A stretch of DNA of 64,000 nt, taken from NCBI GenBank assembly GCA_900114885.1, contig FOUN01000004.1, forward strand, positions 124,001 through 188,000, given 5' to 3'. This stretch comes from Psychrobacillus psychrodurans. Lineage in GTDB: Bacteria > Bacillota > Bacilli > Bacillales_A > Planococcaceae. Shown piece by piece: positions 1 through 8,529 of the stretch. How positions within the stretch are numbered: position 1 is the stretch's first letter; every line of letters begins with the position of its first letter. Both the position numbers and the translations under genes were made by a program. The notes below the pieces were generated by a model. The model saw only the letters and a list, made by a program, of their open reading frames with translations. It searched no databases and was not told the DNA's origin.

Positions 1-424
1 GCTCTCGTTTACGAATGGCTATGTTTCTTTTTAAATACACTTCTCCCTCTACCAATCCATCAGGCGATTGATAATAAGCCAGCTCCTCTCCGCCATTGAA
101 GGAGTAAAACATACTAGCAACTGGTGCTCGCCAATCAATAACTATTGGCTTCTTCGCTTCCTCATCCGAAACACCGACTTTCCCAATATATAATGGATTT
201 GGCTCTAAATGGCCATCCTCCCTAAAATCTAACCGACCAAAGTATGGCTCTTGTACACCAATTCGTAAGTTTTGCCGATTTAACTCCCTCATACTTTCAA
301 GTACTTGCTCGGTATAGTTATTCCCGTGATAAACTGGAATACTTTCTAGCTTGTGTATTCGGTCATCCAGTGTAGATAAAACCTCTTGCAATCTCTTAAA
401 TTCCTCTTCATATATAGTGCTCAT
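1..424 (-). CDS. helD: HelD-like RNA polymerase recycling helicase, N-terminal part
   Basis: The first 141 codons of a gene that runs off the left edge. The start ATG at 424 follows a strong AGGGGGGAG site. The translated start has the helix-rich opening and then the PYFGRLDF, YIGKVGVSD and VIDWRAPVASMFY motifs that I associate with HelD, the UvrD-like ATPase that frees stalled RNA polymerase from nucleic acid. The helicase motor domains lie outside the window, so the call rests on the N-terminal region alone. Confidence 0.8.
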   Translation of the reverse strand, partial: MSTIYEEEFKRLQEVLSTLDDRIHKLESIPVYHGNNYTEQVLESMRELNRQNLRIGVQEPYFGRLDFREDGHLEPNPLYIGKVGVSDEEAKKPIVIDWRAPVASMFYSFNGGEELAYYQSPDGLVEGEVYLKRNIAIRKRE

Positions 425-540
425 TATGATACTCCCCCCTAAAATTTCTAAAATTTCAGTCGAATTACAATTGTATAAAATATGTATGTACAAAGTCAAT
501 AAAATTCGATCCCTGTGTCAGGAACAATTAACAAAAGACA

Positions 541-575
541 AAAAAAGGATCAGGCTGTACCTGATCCCCTTTTTA
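541..575 (-). terminator. Intrinsic terminator after GMC remnant
   Basis: GGATCAGG (547-554) pairs with CCTGATCC (560-567) across a 5-nt loop, and the minus strand continues into a run of T. It sits 3' of the GMC oxidoreductase remnant. Confidence 0.75.
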
Positions 576-588
576 TATATTGTAAAAA

Positions 589-1026
589 CTAAACTAATAA
601 GTTACCTTCTTTAAAATATTTTTCAATGCCTTCAACAGCACGATAAGCAAGAGCACCTAGAGTACCTGTTGGATTAACACCTGATTGGTTTGCGAAAGTA
701 GATGCTCCTAATACAAATATGTTATTCACATCCCAAACCTGCGAGTAATTATTCACTACAGAGGTTTCTGGATCTGCCCCCATAATTGTTCCTCCAACGC
801 TATGCTCTGGAACAAACGCACCGATATTATAATCACCCATTTGATCAAATGCCATCGTTTGATCAGCACCCAAATTCTCCATAATTTCTAAACATTTTTG
901 AGTCATGAATTTATGAGCATTATGATCTGTTTGAGCGTAATTAACCGTCATACGAAGTAAAGGCATCCCATATTCGTCTTTATAGATTGGGTCTAAGCTT
1001 AAATAGTTGTAGCGGTTCGGCATCAT
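589..1026 (-). pseudogene. GMC oxidoreductase, C-terminal remnant
   Basis: This 145-codon reading frame matches only the last quarter of a GMC-family flavoprotein such as a gluconate 2-dehydrogenase large subunit (usually about 560 residues). Visible family features are MPNRYNYLSLDP, the histidine region HSVGGTIMG and the NPTGTLGALAYRA segment of the C-terminal flavin-contacting part. The FAD-binding Rossmann N terminus is absent: upstream in this frame there is an in-frame TAG and no related sequence. It is probably a non-functional leftover of a deletion or insertion. No good ribosome site precedes the first ATG. Confidence 0.75.
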
Positions 1027-1137
1027 AGCTTTGTCCCACTATCTTTTACGCCCTTAAATGTCATCTTAGTATCTTTTCTAACAGAAGGCATTTTCAAGTG
1101 TCATTGCTTACCACCATTTCTATCAGTTTTCAGTATA

Positions 1138-1180
1138 ATTAAAAAACCTTGAAAAGCTTCTAGCCAATCAAGGTTTGCTT
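1138..1180 (-). terminator. Terminator after toxin/immunity pair
   Basis: AACCTTGA (1145-1152) pairs with TCAAGGTT (1168-1175) around a 15-nt loop, followed on the minus strand by six T. It probably ends the LXG toxin/immunity transcript. Confidence 0.65.
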
Positions 1181-1408
1181 CGAGGCAGGATTAATTAAAC
1201 TCGCTATAAAAATTCATTATTAGTTTCTTCTAAAGAAACTTTAGAACTCAAAACTCTGATACCCCAAATTTAATCAATGTATTCCTCAGCAATTGTATAC
1301 TTCTCTTTAAATTTAAGTCTTGATATCTTTAATTTAGGGAAGATAGTAATTAATGATCCATTTAAACCATTGTAAATTTGGTTTTTGGCATTCCACACTA
1401 GTAACAGA

Positions 1409-1831
1409 CTAATTAAATTTTTCCAAACTATAATACGGATTAGAGATATTCTCGCCTACTTCATCTATTGTTTCCTGTATTTCATCTAGGATTGATTTAT
1501 CTATATCCTTATACTGTTCCAGTGATTCTTTTATTTTATTAAAGCAAATTTCTAGACCAAGATTTACTACAATAGAAAGAATAATATCTACTTCATCATA
1601 GGACTCTGTATTCCATAATCTAGAGAGAGTTCTATCAATATCATTTCTTATATCACTTCTTAATAACTCGTATGTCATAACTTGCCGGTCTGTTAGTTGA
1701 CTAAGTATTACTAAAAAACCATCTTTTTCAATTTTATTATTTCTAAATTGATCTAATGCATTTTGAAACATTGATATTAGGGTTCCAGTTGGTATTCTAT
1801 CAGGTAGATTCTTAATTTCATTTATATCCAT
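1409..1831 (-). CDS. Probable immunity protein of LXG toxin
   Basis: A 140-residue, acidic, mostly alpha-helical protein without signal peptide or membrane segment. I do not recognise the family. It starts 3 nt after the stop of the LXG toxin gene on the same strand. By the usual toxin-then-immunity order of polymorphic toxin loci, I infer that it neutralises the C-terminal toxin domain of its neighbour in the cytoplasm of the producer. Confidence 0.6.
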   Translation of the reverse strand: MDINEIKNLPDRIPTGTLISMFQNALDQFRNNKIEKDGFLVILSQLTDRQVMTYELLRSDIRNDIDRTLSRLWNTESYDEVDIILSIVVNLGLEICFNKIKESLEQYKDIDKSILDEIQETIDEVGENISNPYYSLEKFN

Positions 1832-1834
1832 ATT

Positions 1835-3352
1835 TTATTTCCCTTCTATTGGAATATGAACCTCATTTAAAGATTGATTTTTTGTCCATGTTCCGTCAGA
1901 TTTTAGCTGTTTATTTCCGATTTTTATCTGTGCAGTCCATTTTGAACCTGATGCTGATCCTGGATATTTGCTTGCCGCTATAGGGTCTGGAGAATGCCAT
2001 CGAATAATAGCCTTTTGTCCATCGGCAAGTATAAATTCATATTTTGCACCCTCAGTAATAGTATCGGTTGGTTTAAATGAATTTGGAATATTCGAAGGAA
2101 TCATTGATTTCAAATTAGACATACTTACTTCTCCATTTTTCAGTAGATTTTGAGCAGTATGTCTGGCCTGATCTCTGGTCTGATTTCCGATATTACCCGT
2201 ACCCTTATTAGGGTTTCCAGCCTCTTTACTACCATCCACATTACCCTTAGACTTGTTTTCAACCGTAGGAGTCTTCTTTACAGAAAGATCCCCTTTATAT
2301 TTAGATATCTTGGCTCCGGAGATAAAAGCGAGCTTGAAGCCTTTTTTGACAATCGCATGCGGTCTTAGATAATCAACAAATGCAAGTTTTGTACCTTCGA
2401 AGTAGCCATCGATTTCACGGAAACCACCATCATCGAATTCCTCTTCTACTTCGTTGACCACTTCATATTGAATTGGCTTGCTTGTCCCAAGCTGGTATTC
2501 TTTGACGATCAGACCATTTTCGTACAGGTGGAATTTTAACAGGTTAAAGCTTCCATAAGCACCTCTATGGATTGTCTTGGTCTTTTTACCCTCGAGTGCC
2601 CGAAACGTTCCTGGCGTGATTTCCGTACCTATCAGATTTTCCTGATTGCTGGACTCTAGGCCTCCATTAACCCGAGAGGTCTGTTGTTCAATAGCCGTCT
2701 TCAATCCACTATTCATTGATATCGCAGCCCATTGGTTCGATCGAAAATCTATGTCCGTGACTCCGTCCGTAAACAGTCCTTCTATATCCGTCAGCCACGT
2801 GTCCATCGTCTGCAAACCTTGTTCTATAGGATTCAGTGCGGTCGTTTGGATTGCATCAAATTCATAAAGTTGCGTTAAAGTATCATCACGTTTTCTCTTA
2901 GAACTAATGACTCCCTCCTGCACTCCGCTATCATCTAGATGCGGCAGGGCAACAATATCACTCACTTGATCCATGATACTATTTGACTCATCCGTCAAGC
3001 TAGCTGTAAGTTCACCAATAAGCGTAAGTCCCTGTTCTAGCTCTCCATCAAGGAATGTTTCGAGTATGTAACCGGAGGAATCAGGTTCCAGTGAATGAAG
3101 CGCTGCCTCCATCTGGTTAAGCACTTGTTTAAACTGTTCAGAAAACAACTGGAAAAAGTGAAGAAACGGTAAATGGCATTCCTGGTAAAAAGAGCGGATG
3201 GCATTACCTCCCGCTCCCTTAAGTTGATCCTCCATCTGAACTAGACCATTCACCGCATGATGAATTGCTTCCATTTCACTACTTAGCCTATCTAACATAG
3301 TAATATTGCGCTGTATCCCATCTTGAAATAAATCTACATCCAATATTTTCAT
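1835..3352 (-). CDS. LXG-domain polymorphic toxin (type VII secretion), toxin type 30-like
   Basis: About 505 residues. The ATG at 3352 is chosen because GAGG lies 8 nt upstream; the in-frame TTG/ATG 7-9 codons earlier have no ribosome site. Residues 1-210 are helical with the LDVDLFQDGIQRN opening expected of LXG domains, which target toxins to the type VII secretion system. A variable middle follows (about 230-370), then a Gly/Asn/Lys-rich linker (about 365-405). The last 95 residues contain IRWHSPDP, SGSKWTAQIKIG and NEVHIPI, which I recall from the bacterial toxin 30 family (predicted nuclease, BECR-like fold). No type VII secretion genes are in the window, so this would be an orphan effector. 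The linker is where toxin tips are usually swapped. Confidence 0.8.
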   Translation of the reverse strand: MKILDVDLFQDGIQRNITMLDRLSSEMEAIHHAVNGLVQMEDQLKGAGGNAIRSFYQECHLPFLHFFQLFSEQFKQVLNQMEAALHSLEPDSSGYILETFLDGELEQGLTLIGELTASLTDESNSIMDQVSDIVALPHLDDSGVQEGVISSKRKRDDTLTQLYEFDAIQTTALNPIEQGLQTMDTWLTDIEGLFTDGVTDIDFRSNQWAAISMNSGLKTAIEQQTSRVNGGLESSNQENLIGTEITPGTFRALEGKKTKTIHRGAYGSFNLLKFHLYENGLIVKEYQLGTSKPIQYEVVNEVEEEFDDGGFREIDGYFEGTKLAFVDYLRPHAIVKKGFKLAFISGAKISKYKGDLSVKKTPTVENKSKGNVDGSKEAGNPNKGTGNIGNQTRDQARHTAQNLLKNGEVSMSNLKSMIPSNIPNSFKPTDTITEGAKYEFILADGQKAIIRWHSPDPIAASKYPGSASGSKWTAQIKIGNKQLKSDGTWTKNQSLNEVHIPIEGK

Positions 3353-3379
3353 AGGATTTGCCTCATCGAGCATGTACAA

Positions 3380-3736
3380 ATAATCAATTCACAATATTCT
3401 TTATTATACATTATTACCCCACAGGTGAACATTCTTCTCCTCCTCTAGTAAACTACCAATAGTTATAATATTCCATTTTTAATCAAGAAGGTAAAGGGAA
3501 AAGTTACAATATTTGAAAAGATAAACCTTACGGATTAATATAATAAAATCACCTGTGACTCTTACACTACTTTCCAAGGAAGATAGTGGTTAAATTGAAA
3601 CAATTTAAATGAATTCATTAAGTACTTTCTTCGCCCATCCCCGAAAAGACAAAACTGAGTCTAGAACAGAAACTTGTAAAGTACCTTTATAAAGTAAAGT
3701 TGTAAAAGTCTTGTTTAAGTACCTAGCACCCATCAT
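3380..3736. other. Intergenic stretch, no gene seen
   Basis: AT-rich DNA upstream of the LXG gene. I see no ribosome-site-led reading frame, tRNA or clear hairpin here. It presumably holds the LXG promoter. Confidence 0.5.
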
Positions 3737-3738
3737 GC

Positions 3739-3945
3739 TTGAAAAAGGTATAAAAACGTATATTAACATTAACATCAGAGTACACTAAAAAAGACCAATT
3801 GATGTTTGCGCATCAATCGGCCAAGTAAAATAGCAAAATTCTTTTTGCGACGAGTAATCGCAGGAGCAGTTTCCCTTCAAGGGGATTGACTATTGATTAG
3901 GTAATAACCCATCAGTGCACTCAACTCAAGGATGGGTTATTTTTT
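3739..3945 (+). ncRNA. Putative antisense (antitoxin) RNA to Hol-Tox-like gene
   Basis: A plus-strand promoter-like pair TTGAAA (3739-3744), 16 nt, TATTAA (3761-3766) precedes a gene-free stretch. That stretch ends in a strong terminator: AATAACCCATC (3903-3913) pairs with GATGGGTTATT (3931-3941), followed by T. The predicted RNA of about 170 nt is complementary to the last codons and the whole 3' untranslated region of the minus-strand peptide gene at 3937-4026. Convergent 3' overlap of this kind is the layout of txpA/RatA and bsrE/SR5 in Bacillus. Inference; there is no expression evidence. Confidence 0.5.
3787..3822 (-). terminator. Terminator of Hol-Tox-like mRNA
   Basis: A 12-bp stem, GACCAATTGATG (3793-3804) with CATCAATCGGCC (3811-3822), with a 6-nt loop and six T on the minus strand. 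It would end the short toxin mRNA about 115 nt past its stop codon. Confidence 0.7.
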
Positions 3946-4026
3946 ATGGTTGAATGAAAGAATTGATACAATCAATGCTGCGAATGTTCCTGCGAACATT
4001 AATGCTTCAAATACTGTCACCGGCAC
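3937..4026 (-). CDS. Hol-Tox-like type I toxin peptide
   Basis: A 29-codon frame starting GTG (in-frame GTG alternatives at 4020 and 4029). Its sequence contains VFEALMFAGTFAALIVSI and ends FNHKK. The xVFEALMxxxxFxxLIVxIL pattern with a basic tail is what I recall for putative holin-like toxins (Hol-Tox, PF16935): single membrane-spanning peptides of type I toxin-antitoxin loci. No clear Shine-Dalgarno is visible. The mRNA instead carries two 5-bp hairpins just upstream of the start (4033-4047 and 4061-4075), which could mask initiation. A minus-strand terminator and an opposed plus-strand RNA with its own terminator complete the locus. The stop codon lies inside the stem of the antisense terminator. 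Confidence 0.65.
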   Translation of the reverse strand: MPVTVFEALMFAGTFAALIVSILSFNHKK

Positions 4027-4032
4027 CACAGG

Positions 4033-4075
4033 CCCGCACGATGCGGGTCATGCGGATGTTGCCACAGGATGTGGC
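4033..4075 (-). promoter_or_regulatory. Paired hairpins in the toxin mRNA leader
   Basis: CCCGC/GCGGG (4033-4047) and GCCAC/GTGGC (4061-4075), each with a 5-nt loop, stand side by side in unusually GC-rich DNA directly 5' of the peptide start. They may control ribosome access or RNA stability. Confidence 0.4.
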
Positions 4076-4279
4076 GCACTTAATCCGCCCTTCTCTAACA
4101 CGAAATGGGAGTGAGCCAACCACCTTTTGAGTCACCTGTTATTATCTTCTCATTACACCACACGTATGTTCTTTATTTTTTTATTTCCATTAATCTGTTG
4201 TAGTATCCTATATTCTATAGTGAAATGTTACATCGGAATAGTTTTTCTTGTAGAGCATACCATTTACTATTATACTTCT

Positions 4280-4318
4280 AAAACCTTCTAATTCTCGCTT
4301 TGGATTAGAAGGTTTTTA
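4280..4318. terminator. Bidirectional terminator hairpin
   Basis: AAAACCTTCTAAT (4280-4292) pairs perfectly with ATTAGAAGGTTTT (4304-4316) and has T tracts on both sides. It lies between the toxin locus and the rtcB-like gene and would insulate both. Confidence 0.7.
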
Positions 4319-4480
4319 GCTAACATAAAATTGTGTACGTTTGATAAATTTACATTGCGGAGGCAAGTATTTTTCCCCCTACGCTTTTTATTATTTTTTA
4401 AAGTAGCAAAAAAGAAAAAGGGATTCCTGCTCCGAACCCGAATGGTTACATAGGAGTTTAAAAGGAGGAGTTTTGAAGCG

Positions 4481-5689
4481 ATGAAAATAATTAAAGGTAA
4501 ATTTGATAATGCAAAAGTATTTACAGAAAATATTGATGATGTGACAATTGAACAAATTAGCACATTCTTAGATCAGCAGTTTGTGGCTGGTGGTAATGTT
4601 CGTATTATGCCAGACTGCCATGCAGGAAAAGGGGCAGTTATTGGTACTACAATGAAAATAAAAGACAAAATCGTTCCTAATCTAGTAGGAGTCGATATTG
4701 GTTGCGGCATGTTATGTATGGAGATTCAGAAAAGTGATATAGATTTTGAAAAACTTGATCGAGTAATTCGTCTCTTTGTACCAGCAGGTCAAAATATTAG
4801 ACAGAACCCTCACTCATTTACATCCAATATTGAACTTTCTAAGGTAATTGCTCCCTTCTCACTTGATACTGCTATCCTTTCGCTAGGTACACTTGGTGGT
4901 GGCAACCACTTTATCGAAGTAAATCAAACGGAAGATGGAAGACTATTTTTAGTTATCCACTCTGGTTCTAGACATTTAGGAGCTAAAGTAGCAAGATTTC
5001 ACCAAAAACGAGCAATAGATACTTTAAGATTCAATAAAGAAGAATTAAAAGAAATAATAGAGAACTTGAAAAAAGAAGGAAAACAAAAAGAAATACAAAA
5101 GACCATTCAATCTTTTAAAACAAAAGAAGTAGTTGTTCCCACAGAACTATCTTATCTGGAAGGATTACAAATGGAAGAGTACTTTCACGATTTAAAAATA
5201 GCACAGGATTATGCTAAGTGGAATCGCGCAGCAATGGCACAGGTTATCTTAGAAAATATGAATTTCGTAGAAGTCGGCAGAATAGATACAGTTCATAACT
5301 ATGTAGACCTAGACAATATGATATTAAGAAAAGGGGCAATATCTGCTCAAAAAGGTGAACTTGTATTGATTCCCATCAATATGCGAGATGGTTCTTTATT
5401 GGCCGAAGGGAAAGGAAATGAAGACTGGAATTACTCAGGTCCTCACGGAGCGGGGCGGATATTTAGTCGAACTAAGGCTAAGGCTACTCTCAATATGGAA
5501 GACTTTAAGGAAACCATGAAAGATGTATTCACCACTTCTGTTGATATTGACACGATTGATGAATCACCATTTGCTTACAAGACAATGAATGAAATTATTG
5601 AAAACACTAAGGAAACTATTGAAGTGAAACAAATTTTAAAGCCAATTTACAATTTCAAGTCATCTGAGTATATTGGGTATAGAAAATAG
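4481..5689 (+). CDS. rtcB: RtcB-family RNA ligase
   Basis: 402 residues, close to the length of E. coli RtcB (408). The family joins RNA 2',3'-cyclic-phosphate or 3'-phosphate ends to 5'-OH ends through a GMP-histidine intermediate, using manganese. Seen here: MPDCHAGKGAVIG (about 43-55), VDIGCGM with the metal-binding Cys (71-77), LGTLGGGNHFIE (135-146), HSGSRHLG (160-167), HNYVD, RKGAISA, the NMRDGS segment and SGPHGAGR near the C terminus. An AGGAGG site precedes ATG 4481. No RtcA, PrfH or archease gene is adjacent, so the substrate (cleaved tRNA, rRNA or mRNA) cannot be read from context. It is a single-gene unit with terminators on both sides. Confidence 0.9.
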   Translation: MKIIKGKFDNAKVFTENIDDVTIEQISTFLDQQFVAGGNVRIMPDCHAGKGAVIGTTMKIKDKIVPNLVGVDIGCGMLCMEIQKSDIDFEKLDRVIRLFVPAGQNIRQNPHSFTSNIELSKVIAPFSLDTAILSLGTLGGGNHFIEVNQTEDGRLFLVIHSGSRHLGAKVARFHQKRAIDTLRFNKEELKEIIENLKKEGKQKEIQKTIQSFKTKEVVVPTELSYLEGLQMEEYFHDLKIAQDYAKWNRAAMAQVILENMNFVEVGRIDTVHNYVDLDNMILRKGAISAQKGELVLIPINMRDGSLLAEGKGNEDWNYSGPHGAGRIFSRTKAKATLNMEDFKETMKDVFTTSVDIDTIDESPFAYKTMNEIIENTKETIEVKQILKPIYNFKSSEYIGYRK

Positions 5690-5705
5690 TAAATATAATA
5701 AAAAT

Positions 5706-5740
5706 AAAGGAGAAGGGAATTTGATCCCTGCTCCTTTTTT
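5706..5740 (+). terminator. Terminator after rtcB
   Basis: AAAGGAG-A-AGGGA pairs with TCCCT-G-CTCCTTT and is followed by T6. It begins 17 nt after the rtcB stop. Confidence 0.75.
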
Positions 5741-5798
5741 GCTTATTACATTTTAATTTCATTTAACTTATTATTTTTCAGAATTGCTCTCTAATGTC

Positions 5799-6716
5799 TT
5801 ACTCTCCTACCATACCGTCCTTATCATTGTCTTGCATGTGTGGATACAACCAATGATCACTCATTATTGGCATACTAAAACCGGCTGCTTTTGCCTCTTT
5901 AATCGTCACCTGTCCATTACCGTTTGTATCAATACTAGAAACATCACCGCTTGTGTTTGAGCTAGTCGAATCAGAAGGTTCACTTCCTGTTAAACCGAGT
6001 GATGCATTTACTTCATCAGGGTTCACATTGTCAAATGTATCCACGATTACGTTGCCCTTTAAAGTATAGGTATATTGATAACTTGAAGGAATCTGCGTTT
6101 CCGTATTTGAATATGTAATAATTGCTTCGAAATTAGTAGCTCCACCGGCTTTACGAATAGCGTCTTCCATATATGCTTGATCACCATGTCGATTAAGCGT
6201 ACTATCTTGTGGCGTAATATTATAAGCGTTTGATACCCCACCAAGAGAATCTGCAATAATATGTCCCTCATCTAAATTCGCTCTCTCGACACCAGGAACT
6301 TTTGCTTCATCGGAGTAGTATCTGCCCGACGATGTTACAGGTTCGGTACGATCATCTTGTAAAACAATTTCGTCAGCAATGACACGGATTACTTGGCCAT
6401 ATTCGTTGGTGAAAGAATAATTCTTTCGGTCCCCAAAACCAATGTCCACGACGACGTTGGGTTCGCGATGTCCCGACAAATCACCACCATCAACTTCAAT
6501 CAGTTTATATCCTTTGAACAGTTCATCTGTTGATTGAGTTGATGTTTTTTCTGATACTGATTCTTCAGTTACCGTTTTTTCTGTATCACTATTATTTGTT
6601 GTTACTTCTTGTGAAACTGTTTCTTTATCTGTAACTGATGCATCTTCTACGTTAGTACAACCAACTATAAAGATGGCCGTTAAAAGTAAGATTAAATAAT
6701 TTATTTTCTTTTTCAT
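5799..6716 (-). CDS. Lipoprotein DNA/RNA non-specific endonuclease with Excalibur-like tail
   Basis: 305 residues. A lipoprotein signal peptide (KKK, hydrophobic core, Cys near residue 20 in IFIVGC) anchors it outside the membrane, followed by a Ser/Thr/Glu-rich spacer to about residue 65. The catalytic domain (about 80-225) holds DEGHIIADSLGG and PQDSTLNRHGDQ, which match the His-metal-finger active site of the DNA/RNA non-specific nuclease family (NucA/EndA type). The last 45 residues resemble the Excalibur calcium-binding module (DTNGNGQ and DNDKDGMVGE), but the final Cys of the usual DGxxCE motif is Gly here. Likely roles are nutrient scavenging or DNA uptake. It stands alone, with no operon partner visible. 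Confidence 0.8.
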   Translation of the reverse strand: MKKKINYLILLLTAIFIVGCTNVEDASVTDKETVSQEVTTNNSDTEKTVTEESVSEKTSTQSTDELFKGYKLIEVDGGDLSGHREPNVVVDIGFGDRKNYSFTNEYGQVIRVIADEIVLQDDRTEPVTSSGRYYSDEAKVPGVERANLDEGHIIADSLGGVSNAYNITPQDSTLNRHGDQAYMEDAIRKAGGATNFEAIITYSNTETQIPSSYQYTYTLKGNVIVDTFDNVNPDEVNASLGLTGSEPSDSTSSNTSGDVSSIDTNGNGQVTIKEAKAAGFSMPIMSDHWLYPHMQDNDKDGMVGE

Positions 6717-7272
6717 TTTAGGACTCCTCGTATTTTTTACTGATCATTCTATGGATCTTGGAATAAAACATAAATTAACATGTTAACCTATCTATAATAG
6801 TATATTACAATATTAGTTTTATTACTTTAAATACTAAGATGGAATTATGTAGTGTTAAATTTCAATAAAGATTAGTAGAGTCCATTGCATTATATTATTC
6901 GAATCTAAAATATAGCCAGTGATTGAAAAAGTCACAATTTCTTTTCAAGAATTGCGCCCGATTATGGAATTTGACTATTTAATAATTAAACGAAATCGTT
7001 AAGACTTCTCCTGAAATTCCCGACCACTGAGCTTTGCTCTTATATTGGAAACAACAAACAAGGCAAGTAGACCGGAGCCTCCAAAATAGCCCCTCTCAGA
7101 ACCGGACATGAACCTCTCGGCTTTTAAAAGAATGTGATTACTAGCAGTACATTAGTAAATAATTATAATAATGAATGAAATTTCTCTCTCATTCATGTAT
7201 CCTTTCTTCCAAAACACTTCTATTTAACTAATGACAGCGACTTATCATTCGTGAAATGGGAGGAAGGAATAA
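6717..7272. other. Gene-free stretch with possible group II intron scrap
   Basis: No reading frame with a ribosome site is seen. Around 7070-7120 the minus strand reads GTCCGGTTCTGAGAGGGG, resembling a sequence commonly found next to the reverse-transcriptase gene of bacterial group II introns. No intron-encoded protein or domain V is present, so at most it is a remnant. Confidence 0.3.
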
Positions 7273-8026
7273 ATGACTAGTTATCTTATGGGTTATCAAA
7301 CTTTTAAAACAGTTGCAGAAATGGATATGCATGTAGAAAAACATATACTGGTCTCTGGTAGCGCAATATGCTTGTAAGTTTCCTGGTGCTGCTCATTTGA
7401 AGGTGTCAACGATTTGCGTTGCGTCGGATAAATCAGAGGCGGCGATTAGAAGAACCCTACGTAAATTAGTAAAGCTATTGATCATCAAAAAGATTCCGAC
7501 CATTCGAAGAGTTTCTAAGGGCTATGGCGCTAATATTATATTCATTTTACCTTTCAATGACCAGTCGAGTTTGACAGTTCGGGGGGAGCAGGAGAACCTA
7601 GTCACACAAAGGGTTTCGGCTATCATTTCGGGAAAAGAAACCGATATCTCTTTAATCTCTAAAAAAGAATTATTACATAATACGTATTCTACAGAAAACG
7701 TCTGTTCACTAGGTCCTGTGGATAACTCAAGTAAAAAACCTACATTCTACCAGCACCTCAAGTCTACTGTTTTCGCCATGCTGGGAGCTGATCAGCAATT
7801 AGTCAGCAGTTTATACGGAGTTTATCGAAGTCTCACTTACCGTATCATTCAGCTGCTCCCGCAGGAACAAATGTTTTACGAAGGTGTTTGTTATCAAGCA
7901 CTGACAATTGCTTTACATGATACGAAAAAGAAGAAAGTCTATAATCTCGCTGGTTACTTTGTTGGTGTTTTTGAAGAATTATGCAAAAAAAAGTTATTTG
8001 AATTCTTTCAAGAGCAGGAGGAATGA
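7273..8026 (+). pseudogene. Helix-turn-helix protein, frameshifted
   Basis: ATG 7273 has a good GGGAGGAAGG site and opens a frame (MTSYLMGYQTFKTVAEMDMH...) that stops at 7375-7377. A second frame shifted by +1 runs from about 7346 to 8026, reading LVAQYACKFPGAAHL, then a winged-helix-like segment (DKSEAAIRRTLRKLVKLLII) and a charged C-terminal helical part. The second frame has no ribosome site of its own. From memory, related Bacillus proteins of unknown role are continuous across this point, so I read it as one gene broken by a small deletion at about 7350. A programmed shift is not excluded. Function unknown; DNA binding is inferred from the winged helix. Confidence 0.6.
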
Positions 8027-8106
8027 GTACAACTCCGCTCGAAAACATGAAGATTATAATATTAAAGTTATTTTATGATGGACCAAATTACAAGTTGACT
8101 GAATAG

Positions 8107-8139
8107 AAAAGCCGTTCTGAGTAAATCAGAACGACTTTT
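8107..8139 (+). terminator. Terminator after broken HTH gene
   Basis: AAAAG-CCGTTCTGA pairs with TCAGAACG-ACTTTT around GTAAA, a typical intrinsic terminator on the plus strand. Confidence 0.65.
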
Positions 8140-8529
8140 ACAGGTTAGAATTCTACTGACTTTTATATCTCATATTTTTAAAATTTCTCTTGCAGAAAAT
8201 AGTCTGAGCTGTTCATTACAGAGGAACACTTTTAAACCGTAAATATATCAGGAGCAATTCGCTTTTTAATCTTTCTTGCAACACCCGTTTAAACTCCCTG
8301 TCTTGAAAACCTTTGGCACGACTACATTAATAACCAATCTTAATAATGATTAATCATTTTTAAACAAGTATAATCATTAAAATCTAAAGTATCTGAAATG
8401 GTATATATATCTAAAATACCAGCATTTAATAATTGTGCTTCAATATTAATTGTGTAAGACAGGTTGCTTTTATTAAACTGCCTGAATAATGCCCTTTCCA
8501 TCAAAAACCTCAAAACTTGCTTCATTTTT

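Noticed and set aside
3840-3905. Possible riboswitch upstream of 3,900
   Set aside because: No known aptamer core could be matched; the stretch is better explained as an antisense RNA body.
4061-4075. ACAGGATGT in a hairpin loop, matching a CsrA site
   Set aside because: The match is on the plus strand; the likely transcript here is the minus-strand toxin mRNA, and no CsrA context is seen.
3932-4114. 60-codon plus-strand frame over the Hol-Tox-like locus
   Set aside because: No ribosome site, and it is antisense to a minus-strand peptide gene that has family-like sequence and its own terminator.
8340-8525. 61-codon minus-strand frame just after frlR
   Set aside because: No ribosome site before its ATG, biased composition and no family resemblance; probably chance.
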